From: Cololabis saira
Taxonomy: Eukaryota > Chordata > Actinopteri > Beloniformes > Belonidae
Length of the DNA: 64,000 nucleotides
Assembly (NCBI RefSeq): GCF_033807715.1
Contig: NC_084607.1
Coordinates: 15,234,441-15,298,440, forward strand
Direction of reading: 5' to 3'
This document shows positions 46,801-58,800 of the stretch, one piece after another. Each line of letters begins with the position of its first letter. Positions within the stretch are counted from its first letter, which is position 1. The notes beneath the pieces are model-generated. The model was not told the DNA's origin, did not search any database, and saw only the letters and a list, made by a program, of their open reading frames with translations. Position numbers and translations under genes: made by a program.

Positions 46801-49800
46801 CAGAAAGTCATTTTGACTTTTATGATGACAATCTCCTCAGACATGGTTAAATTCCCTTCTGAAAACCCCCGAATTATTTACCCACAACCCCCAAAGGGTA
46901 GCGTGAGGTCTATGCTCAAGCGAGAGCCCGATCAAAGCGTTTTATTTTGAAAATTAAACATATTCTCTGTGCCATGTCTGACTTCCTGCCAGCTCGATTT
47001 GCTCTGTCTAAAATTAAGTCGAGTGAACCACAGTAGAGGACAGAAATATACTTGGCACGCTTCTTTAGTGGAAGGGACACTTCTAAACGCGCCCGGTGAG
47101 CCTGACTTTGTTTCCTGGTAAAAAATATAATTTGGATGTCTGAGTATTTGAAGTATCTGGAAAAACCTTTGAACCAACCTCCTGTTTGTGTTTGAATGCC
47201 ACTTTGTTGGAATAAAATCAATCTAGTAGCAATAATCTTTCCCTAACAAGCAGGCTGATTTTTTTTTTGCTTTGATCAGTCGAGGTTCTGTTTTTCTTTT
47301 TATTGCTATGTTCTTAGAAATCATATCAATAACTCACAAAAAAAGACTTAAAGAGAACCACTAAACCACTAAGGAACCATTAAACTTAATTATCTAGTAC
47401 TTTTTGTATAATATGTTGCAGTAAATAGGATGGGACTACTTTCTGCTACTTCAGAAGTATTTATTTATGTACATTGGAAATGAAGTCAACCTGTCGCATC
47501 TTCTGCTCTATACGTATGAAGTAAGTGTGCAGGTTACGACAGTGTGGGTTTTTCCTGTGGTTTTATGAATCCAAAAGAAACAAATCACACAAAAAGGACA
47601 ACTTTAAACAGACAAAGTCTACAACCATCAGGAGAGTGTCCTCACCGTGCGTTGTCTCTGCCGTGAGACTTGATGAAGTTCATGTTGCGCTGTTTGGACA
47701 GGAACGCCACCAGCTGCTCGTTGGTCCTGAGGAGAGACAAGCAGTTGTCAATCATCAACAATGATCACGCAGCGCCGACTTGACCTGATCAGTAGGTGTG
47801 TCACGTTTTGACTAGCAGGTCTGATCTTTGGCTTCAGTTTCAGCAGCAGTGGGTGCAGATGTTCACGCTCCCCAGAGGAAACACCCTACTGGTTGCAGCG
47901 GCACCACGGGGTTGACATGTGTTGTAAAGTGCCACATCATGAAGACTGAATGTGCTGCGGATGCAGATAAACTCTACAGAGAACACTAGATACAGAAGCC
48001 GAAGGTGGGAGGGGCTGCTGGTCCAGACCACAACCAGAAACCTGAACCTCACCACCATAACGACTACATGACGAAACAAGATGAGATGATATCCTGAAGT
48101 TTCTTTTTTTCCAGACAAAGTTCCGACTTCTTACCTTCCGTCTAACAGTTTCGGCGGTTTTCCCGCCTTCCTCAGAGTGTCACGTGATGGGAAGTGACAA
48201 CGTCCTTATCAGCTGTTTCCCCTGTTCATCGTTTGTTGTCCTTGTTTCCTTATTTCTATGGCCTCCAAAATCCAGCGCTGGTGTCTTTTGTCCTCAGTGT
48301 GGATGACTCTGGCTTTGTCCCAGTTCATGATATGATTTTCCCTTTTACAGTGGTCTGTTATGGCTGACTTGTGGGTCTCTTGTAATGCCTTCTCTTTTAT
48401 TGCTCTTGTTTGGATTTTTTCCGTCTCCTTCTCGCATTCATTTTGATGTTCATTTCTCCTCGTGTTGAAACTTCTTCCCGTTTCTCCGATGTAAGTTTTA
48501 TTACATGACTGACAGGGGATTTCGTATATTACGTTGCATTTTTTGTTGTGATCTATTTTGTCCTTTGGGTGCACTAACAACTGTCTGAGTTTTGTGTGTG
48601 GTTTGACCGGTGTATTGATGTTGTGTTTTCGCATGGCTCTCTGTATTTTTTCCTCTGTTCTCAGTCTTGTTGGTGGGTTTTTTCCTCTTTTTTGGTTCTG
48701 TTTCTTTCCTCGTCACTTGTTCTGCTCCTTTGTTTATGGCCCATTGTGGGTATTGACATGCTTTTAATGCTTGTTTGATGTGTTTCTCCTCCATCGCTCT
48801 GTCCTCCGGGTCCGTGATTATTGTCGCGCGTTGGTGTAGAGCTCTGATGACTGACATCTTGTGAGCTGTGGGATGTTCTGATGTCCAAAATAAATATTGA
48901 TCGGTTTGGGTGAGTTTCCTGTGGATTTTAATTTTGATATCTCTGCTGTCTGTGTGGTGTATGTTTATGTCCAGGAATGCGATGGTGTTGTCTGTCTCTT
49001 CTTCATGGGTGAATTGTATGCTTCCGGTGGTGTCTATTGCGTTGAGGTGGGCTGTAAGTTGCTGTGTTTGACCGGTTTTTATTTTTTCCAGGATGTCGTC
49101 CACGTACCTTTTCCACAGCGTGGGTCTGAGCGCTTCGGGTGCTGATTTGATGGCCTTTTCCTCCAAATCCTCCATGAAAAAGCTGCACATTATCGAAGCC
49201 TTCTTTTTGTCGGTATATTTGATTCCTGAAGGTGAAGTATGTGGATGTGGCAATGAACTGAAGTATCCGTGTGATGTCCTGGGTGGTGAAGTTGGTGCGT
49301 TTCTTGAGTGTCCTGTCCTTCTGCAGTCGGTCTTGCACAATTACCAAAGTTGCTTGTACTGGTGTTTTGGTGAAAAGTGAAATGACGTCATGTGATATGA
49401 ATATCTCCTCCCGGCCCACCTTGATGTTCTTAAGTTCTTTTGCCAGTTCTTTTGAGTTATTGCAGTGTTGGTCTGTTTGTCCTGGTATGGGTTTTATTAT
49501 TTCTGCAATTGCTTTTGACAAGTTGTACTGTATGTGACCGAACCTATACTGTCCACTATTGGGCGTAGTGGTGTTCCTGCATCTTGGAGCGGCGGGAGGA
49601 CAACGGGGGGCGTGGCCGATATGTCAAACCTGGCAGGTCGGCCACGCCCTCATAGTAAAAACAGCTGATAAGGACGTTGTCACTTCCTGACAACTGTTAG
49701 ACGGAAGGTAAGAAGTCGGAACTTTGTCTGGAAAAAAGAAACCTTAGGATATCTATCTGAAGGCATAATGAACACAATACAACTAAGATGAGATGATGAT

Positions 49801-52800
49801 GACAATGATGGAGAGTATTGTTGGCCGGTTTCACACTGAGGGCAAAAGGGACCCAGATCCAATTTTTGGTCATATCTAATTTTCTTTTGGATTTCTGAAC
49901 AGCTCAAATAACATAAAATCTCCTATTTCTGAAAGACATTTGTAGTCTCAGAACAGAAAACAGGCCGCATCTCGTCCGTCTATGACGTCACTGATATGTG
50001 ATCAATTCTGCTCTAGCCAGATTTTCTTTTCTTTCTTTTTAATAAAATCTGCTTCAGCCGGTCATGTCGCGGTCTTCCAGTCCTGGCTGTGATCCCTGAT
50101 CCACACACGTCCTTGTACAGGTATTGAAGCCAAATCTCCACACGTGGCCAGTGTTAAAAATGTACTCTCATTTTACTCAGATTTCTTCTCATTATAATTA
50201 GTTTATGAATTTCACTTCCACTGCACAAATGTCCCCGCATTTGACAAACTAAATGTGAACAACAAAACAAATCGGATTTTGGCCAAGAAGTCCTAACTGA
50301 GCAGCACGATCAGCAGTGTAAACGCAGTCATAGCAGACGCAGCAGCAGCCACCTGGACGCCACACCTGTCAGTGGGATTTACCATCGCAAACTACACCGT
50401 GCTGATCCAAACTGTTCTTCTCAGTGAAAAAATCATTTAAAAAGAAAATCTGAAGGCAAAAGCAAACTCAAACAACTTTCAATATCAAGGTTGAAACCAA
50501 ACTAAAGTCACTCCCAAACCGGTCTAAACCCGATTAACCCGGTCCAAAGCTGCAGAAAAATCAAACATAAATCCAGTCCAATACCAGAACCCTGATGGAG
50601 CCAGAAAAAAGCTGTCAAATTACTCCAAAACCAGCTCCATTAGCATCTGAGACCAAATCTACAGTAAAACCAGAACAAAAATAATCCCAAGTCCAAAACC
50701 GGCTGTGTTTCATTGAAACCAAGTCTAAAAAAATGTGTCTGTAACAAACATTTTTACTAATCCGAGAAAAAAAACGGCAGGTCTTTAAACTGATCCTGTC
50801 AAAAACATAAAAAAAAGAACCCAATGATAATAATATTTTTTCCTTTTAAACAGCAGTATCACTTTGGCATACCGTATTTGTAAGTTAACTTTCAATTTAT
50901 TTCCTCATTCCCGCACAAATTTGGTAAATTGATAATCAATTTAATAATCCTTTTTAAACGCTTTGCGAACTCCTTGTCTGTGTTTGTCCACCGGCAACAG
51001 ACGAACTTCCGTGAGTGCAGACGAAAAACAGTTTTGTCTCATCTTGTTTTTTATCAGCAGTGTTTGGGGGGATTTTGTCCTTTAATGGACTCGTTAAAAA
51101 GCAGGATGTGTCTGGAACAGCTGGAACAGCTGGACCGGTTCATTCATCCCCTCTCAGCTGCACCGTGTATCCTGAAGCTCTAAAAGACTCCCTGCACGTC
51201 AGCCGGACGAGCAGGCGGGACAGCAGACAGCGAGCAGTCGCTGAGATAAACGGCAGGCGTCCGCAGGAGTGCTGGTGGTCCCGTTCATGTTGCGTTTGTG
51301 TGGATGCTTTATCTACAAACATTTCACTACAGATGTTTCCTGAGAGAAAGTGGGTTTATAGCTTTAAGTCATCTCCAGGTGACTTAACTCCTGTCTGAAA
51401 TCAAGGGGTTTGTTTATGAAATGTATCAAAATTAACACGAATGAATCCCTCTGGCGATTCACTGCAGATGAGAGAGGTGTGGGAAGAGAACTGGTTTACA
51501 GCTAAGTCAGGATTCTAGTTTTCTAAGGCTCAGAATTTTTTAACTGACTTAAAAATCTATCCAGAAACTCTTGGTTTGGTGCATAGATGATGTTTGATTT
51601 GGCTCAAAGCTCTAGTTTTTTACTTAATGACTCTGCTGTTTCCATCCGCATTCTGTAATGCAACACTTCAACGTGTGCAAAAAGAAAGAAAACTTAGATG
51701 GAAACACAATTAGTGTCTTTGTAAATTATTAACCTTGAAGGTTCTGCTTACAAACTGCTTCTGGAAAACTCCATTGTACTCTTGATCTCTTCCAGTTAAA
51801 GATGCTTTTGTAACTTCTTCAAGCCCTGTGCATCTGCAAAATGTTTCTCTTAAGGTTGTATGACAGAAGTTAAAGCGTGGTTGAAAATCAAACTCTGTGA
51901 ATGTAGAGCTGCTTAATTATGAAAAAAAAAATCACAAGTATTTTGAAAGGTCAATTCTTTAAAACGATTATCCACTGACTTTTAGAGCAAACTGGACTCG
52001 GGGACTGAATAAAACATTAGACTACATGAAATGATTCAGGTCAGCAAGCTGGAACAATTATTCAAATAACCTCTTAAACATGAAGAATGACCTCGATATT
52101 ACTTCAAATGTTATGTTCCACACAAAGGTCAGAGCAATGTTTCCTGACTCGCACCTCGTCTATCTGAGTGACATCAGTGCTATTGAGCGACGATGTGGTG
52201 TTAATGCCGCGGCTGCACTATGGATTATAGCTGGAAGCGCGTTCGAGTTGACCCTCTGAGGACACGTCGATGTGTGTCAGCTCCCGTTTCTCTGTCCTCG
52301 TGAGGAACGCACAAAAAACCTTCCAAAAGGTGAGGCTCTTCCATCGGCATCGAGACCCAGGCTGTCGGATGGAGACGGACTCGTCATAAATCCAGAGCAG
52401 TTAAATCAGAAAACACCAGCTTTCAGTGGGTACGAGATAAACAATGACAGATGTGTACCGGCGGAGCTTTAACAACCTTTAGTTGCTTCCAACTTTCCAT
52501 TTCAAATGCCAATATCGGTGTTTATTGTGCCGGAGGGACGTCTGCATCGGATACACAGCCTCGCTCTGTCCTGCGGTTCTTTCTGCTATTAAAAGACCCC
52601 AAGTGACATGAAAACAGTCACTAATGTCCAGAGAACAGCAAGTCTTTCATGCTGTTTATTAAAAAAAATTTAAATATATATATTTTTTTAAATCATAGGA
52701 AGGATTTATGTTTCATTTTATTAAACTATTTCATAAAATGATTTCACTCACTTTCAAAATTGCCACTTTAGTAAACTGGAATCATCAATTTCTCCACTTT

Positions 52801-55800
52801 CTTTCCATTTTCTTACAGACTTTACAATTCAAAGGGACGATAGGCCAACAATAAAAATAAACAGTGCAAACATTTGTATGCAGAAAAAAATTAAGTCTGG
52901 GAAGAAAAAATTATTACTGACATCAAAAATGGTGAAATAATGCCGTCTGGGACTTTTCAAAGTTGGAAACTTTCTGTGGGAATTAGACATGGAATTTAAA
53001 ACATTGAAGGTTAGACTCTTAACCGTTAACAGGGCGTCATCATATGATCATATTTGGTAACACTGGTAGAATTACACACTATGATTATTACATATTAAAA
53101 GTTACAATGTAAAGAAAAGTCCTTTAATGATCTCCAATAATCCCTTGAAAGTTTAAATTTTAAATTCCAAGTATTTTATTGACTACCCAATAAAGGGTTA
53201 ACAGAGGTTTTAAATGTAGTTGAGGAAACTATATTTTCACAATCTTGACTAAAGAACCAGATTTCATGCAAGTGCACTGGAGAATATCGATGCTATTCTT
53301 TAATCACGTGAACAAAGCTCACTGTTAACTGCAAGGGTGCTGAAGCCACGCCCCCGACACACATGAGTATCCGTGCACTCCTCCATCACACAAATTATTG
53401 CTAGGACTAGTGAGGCCACATGTTTGGGCCCGTGGACTACATGAAGCGATGTAAGTTTTGATGATATTATGGGATGGATAAATATTTCATGTATGGTATT
53501 AATGTTACCAGACAAACGTTTCTGGAAATTTATTGGAAATGTTCCACTCCTTTACAACCCTACAAAGAAAGAAGAAAACACCCAAACAAGAATAACCAGA
53601 AGTCTGACATTCTGAACATCCAAAGAAGAGGATCAGTGTCATCCCTCATAAACATCAGCACAAGTGTCAAACATGGAGGAAAACTCATCGTTATCCAGGT
53701 TTGCAAGGTTCCTCAGCACAAGCCCCAACTGTTCATCGACGATTCTGCATCAATGCAGCAACAAAATATTATCATATTTAGACAAAATGATTCTCCAAGA
53801 TTGGTTATTGGTGATTTTTCAGCTTCAGCGGCTCAATACAATTAAAAAAAAAAAAACACTATTTGTAGCATATGTTACTTTCAACCTTAGGCCCCCAAAA
53901 AAAGCTTTATCCGACTATCAGCACAAATCACATGTTTCTAAAATTTCAGAGGCGCTGACTCAGCCTGTTTTTGGCTGATGGAGCTCATCCTGCCTCCAGA
54001 ATCACAACATCTCTGCAGCTTTTAAAGCACATCGACGAATACTAAACACGTCCCCCTCAAACAGCTTTATGTAACCTCTTATCTCTGCAGCCACATGCTC
54101 ACAAAATCATCACGCAGACAGACAGTCGTCCTTCACTCAAACACCCAACAAAGGAGATGTGATATCTGTTCATGAGTGACATTAAAACAGTTCATTACAA
54201 AAAAACCCAAAACAGCAACCTTTAACCTGAATACTTGTGAGTCCTGGAATAAATAACAGATGATGTTGATGATGCTGCCTCTCACCTGATGGGGTAGTCG
54301 GCAGCGCTGAGATTAATGAAGAAGTCCCAGGACCAGTCGGTCATTGTGAGGAGGTCCTCCATGCTCTGCAGGTACATGGTGAGGAGGCTGGCGCCGCCCC
54401 AGATGGTAGACATCCTCCAGGGAGTCATACGGACGTTTGGGTACTGGGCAGCCAGAGACAGAACCTCCCTGTGTAGGTAATCCGACCTCTGACAGGGGAA
54501 GAAAAAACAAAACATATTTGAAGTTATTCTTCCATCATCTTAACCCACTTATTCTCATTTAGGGTCACAGAGATCCACGGGGGCCTTTCCCAGCTGTCTC
54601 CTGGCAAAATGTCCGTATGCAAGGCTGCATCCAAACAAACAACCTCTCACAGTCCTACAGACAGCAGGAGTCATCAGTTAACCTGACATACGAGGGAGCT
54701 GGAGTTCCCGGAGAAAGCCCACAGGAGCAGGGGGTCGGCAGGAAAACACAGGGAGGCTCCTGCTGGGAACGCTCTCGCTGTGAGACGACGGCGTTAACCA
54801 CCACGCCGCCGTGCTGCCCTGCTGGAACTCAGCGGTACAAACTTTTGCTTGACATAAACTGAATCGGAAGACTTCCTGTGGAGAAAACTGCCAGATTCAC
54901 CGAGACCCAGCTGTTCACAAAAATACGACTCACATCATGCATCTTTGTTCATGCAGCAGTTCAAAAGAGATCTGCCGTTGTGTTGCAGGAGCTATGTCAA
55001 TTAAATATTATAAAAAGTTAGTGTCTCAGACTTGATCTTTACCTTGTTATCGAATTATTTTCAGAAGGGACACAAGACCACTAATCACAAAGAGTTACCC
55101 TGAGTAACAAGACCATAATGACTCACAGCAAACGATTATATAATTTGTATTTCATAAGAAATTGCAATGTTTTTCAGATGAGCGTCTTTTGGAGCCAGCA
55201 CCTAGTGGCCGCAGGTGGAACTGCACATGCGGACACTTCAACACCGGCTTCATTTTAACAGCAAGAGTGTAATGTAAAACATTATTTAGGAAATTATAAA
55301 GTGAAATTAAGAATCAATATTATTCATTTGAATTAAATTACTACTTCTAAACCAGTCAGCGTCACCTGAAACGCCATCAGATTAAAAAAAAAAAAACGCT
55401 GAAAGTTTTTATTTAATAGAAAATTATCTTCTTGTTGTGGTAAAAACTGACAATAGAAATATACATAAGAGAAGAGTATGTTTGATTCCAACTTAAAGGG
55501 GACCTATTATGGCATCTAATACCTATTTAAAACAGGCCTTTAAAACAAGCTTTTGATTGTTTTTGCTGAATAAATTAGAAATTCAGCCTCTGAGCCATGT
55601 CTTTATCTTCCCTGTTTCTAACCTCCTTCTCTATGCAGGATTCAGAGTGGGCGGGGAGGCTATGATAATGAAGCACTGATGACGCGATGACGCGAACAAC
55701 GCGATACACTGCTACGAAAAAATGGCGGAAGCTCCGGCCGGCGGAGTTAGTTGTGGGCGTTTCACGCATCGCTCCTGTCGTTACATAACGACATGAGCAG

Positions 55801-58800
55801 AATCTGAACGGCTCGTAGAAGTCACATGACACTGGACGGCTCATCCGGGCGGCTGTACAGACACTGCAGAATTTGGTTGCTTTCCTCCTTCTCTGAGTTG
55901 GCAGGCTGAGGGGAGACCACGCAAGAAAAAACGTGTTTTTCATAATAGGTCCCCTTTAACAATAATGTCTTTTACACAGTTAGAGTGAGCTTCTGTTGGT
56001 GGTTTTAACTTCATCAACCCGCCGCGTTGCCCCGGATGTTCCCTGCAGGACTCACCTGGTCTACGTGGATGTAGTAGTAGTGCGAGGTGTGGTAGATGGC
56101 TTTGAAGAGCCGCTGGAACTGCCGCGAGGCGCGGCCGTGGACGACCAGGACGAAGGCGATCCGTGTGGGCGGCGCTGCGTTGGAGGCTCCGCCTTCATCC
56201 CACTGTGCATTCACATTAGCTTTTCCTGGAAAGAGAGGAGGTCAGCTGGGTCACAAAACCCCAACACAGGTTAAATATTCAAGCTTTAAATTATGCTTTT
56301 AAATCCACGTGAACTTTTAAGATTTCATCTGGAGCCTAACAGAGGAGCAAATCTAATAATCTTCAACTGTTCCATCCAATTATCACAAATGTGGCTTGTT
56401 TCTCTTGATTTAAAAACAAATGCAACATCTGAGTGCCATGATGTCATTCTCAGGGATATTTTCACCCTGTTGAATGTAACGTAGTGCCATAATTCAATAG
56501 TTGTCGTAAGAGACGACCAGAAAGGGAGTTCAAAGTTACTTTGGCTGGAAACCACGAGAGAGAGACGACGCTTCCTAAATGTAAGGAAATGTTAAATCAT
56601 ATTAAACTGAAACTGATGTTTTAATTTAGACAAAAGCATTACATACTGCTTTGATCCCCAGAAAACAGTAAATAATCATTGAGGGATTAATGCACTTCTA
56701 AAAAAACTGAATTTGACGTTCCGCTCCATCCTGAAGTAAACTCCTCAGCCTGCACATAAGCGTTGCAGGGATTTAACAGCATCTCGTCACCACAGACTCC
56801 TCACTTTGGGCCACATTTTAAGAGATGGGCAGCATCGTTGTGTGAGAAGGAAAGGTAAAAATCTTTCCCTGATTCCCTGAACTATGCATTTTAATGACTG
56901 TTTAAAAAAAAATTCTGGAAATTGATCAAATCAATCCAGATATTTTTTGCTCATTTCATATAAGGACATGCTAATTTATAGATACAAATGAACAACTACG
57001 GAGAACACAGGACCAAAATCACAGGGAAACTTCATGCTGATCTGAGTGTAATGAGGCCTTTTATCTGGAGCTGATTGAGTTAAATCCGTTTCTTGTACCG
57101 TGTATCAACCCGCCTCCGTCATCACGCTAAACTCGACGTCTGCGCTGCCTAATTAGTAACTTTTTTGAGCTGTGGGACACGCTGGGACAGAAGTTCAAGA
57201 AGAAATAACTGTAATCAGGTAGATAGCTGAGCACAGAGGCACCGATGGATGCTGAGCACGCCCAGGGATGTGCGCAGAAAACACCAAACTTGTTCCCTGA
57301 AAGCACTGAAGAGAAACTGAAGCCAGCCTCCGTCTGTGGGTAAAAGGAGCAGCGTGTCATCAAAGCGACCTGTAATCATATAAATTAAACCTCAAGCGGT
57401 CGTGGGTGGTTCTGAGAGCGAGCGTATGGCATCAGTCAGCCTTTCCAGAATAAGATACTTGTTTAATTGGAGGGTAATTACGCTCGATGAGCAGCATCCT
57501 CACTCTTGTACATTTGTGCTGAATGTAGTCCCTGAAAATAGAGCTGGTGACCACAAGGGTGCCTCTTTCCCTCTATGGCACTCAGCTAAAAATGTTCCTC
57601 AGAGGGTAAATTTAGAAGAAATTTGCTTCTCTAAAGCTGCTTGTCCACATGTATGTGTCTGTCATTGAGTATTTCATCCCCATCAGGTCGTGTTTCAGCT
57701 AAAATCACAAACCCAACATTTAGGAGTTCAGTCCCGAGAAGCAGCTGCAAGAAAACTGTGTATTCAGAGTATGGTGAATCTTGTGCCAGGAGGGAGTGCA
57801 TTTGAATTCTTTATATCTGAATGGGAATCATTCGATTTGAACCTGAACTGATCAATTTGAATAATTGCTTTTAAAATATGAATCTGAATGGACTAATTTT
57901 AAATCTATTGGTTTGAATGTGAATCTCGATAAAATCAAAACTGTATTTCATTCTATTGGAAAATTCAGCTCTCTAATTCATCTTCACTTTCATTATCTTT
58001 ATTCAAATTCAGTTTTTCTCTTCAAGTTCTGTGCCACAAATCCGGACACTCGCGTCAGGTTAAAGTAGTCAAACGCAGATGGGAAGAAGTAGATTTTTTT
58101 CTGTTTGCATGTTTGAATGATAATGATTGTTTTTGTATTAATGTTATATACAACATCTAATCATTATTGTATACACTGTTCTTAGTCTTATGCATACTAT
58201 TGTTGTGAATGTCAATAATGACGTTAAAAAAAAGGGTGAAGAAGTAGATTTTACGTCAGTAACGCGCTTTACGTTGTTTATACCTGGCAAAAATACCTGG
58301 AGGAGTGATGTCCAACCCAACACTTTTTAAATAAATAAATAAAAGAAATCACGAAATGTATGACAGGAAGCGTACTGTATGTGTTAAAATGATGTTTGTC
58401 AAGGCAGCTGTTGCGTCTCGCCTTCCGAGGCTCTCAGAAAACAATGTGCGTGATATTGTAGCATAAACTCTTTAGCAGCAGCGGCTAATAGCTCTTGTTT
58501 CATTCCATACAAGTAATTATTGGAAAACGACGTGCACAGTGGTGTACTGGCCAGCTGGCATACCGGGACAAACCCTGGTGGGCCGACGCGATCACTCCCG
58601 ACACCTGGCGGCCGGTCCGGTAAAGTTGGACAGATATTCATAATTCCCACTTCTGCGGTCAATAACTCCGAAATAAAAAGACGTAAAAGCACGAACGTTG
58701 GGTCTGTCCGACCACTGAGACACAGAAAATAACCTACAAGCCAATTATCATTGAAACGAGACCGACCGTACTCCAATTTGCAGCTGGCTGTATGACGCTT

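Larger units (their letters stand above)
48088..49753 (-). mobile_element. Penelope-like retroelement with inverted terminal repeats
   Basis: The 3' part of a Penelope-like element on the minus strand. The RT region has [14 protein letters not shown] and [15 protein letters not shown] (the YVDD catalytic box). A GIY-YIG nuclease follows, with [19 protein letters not shown] then [12 protein letters not shown]. Frameshifts lie near 49230 and 48560. Both ends carry the same ~110-bp sequence in inverted orientation (48088-48215; 49660-49753), the pLTR arrangement of this class. The right copy lacks about 45 bp present in the left. Inactive. It lies in an xylt1 intron, transcribed in the same direction. 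Confidence 0.9.

Noticed and set aside
48558..49537. Several plus-strand frames of 60-95 codons
   Set aside because: Antisense shadows of the Penelope-like RT and nuclease.
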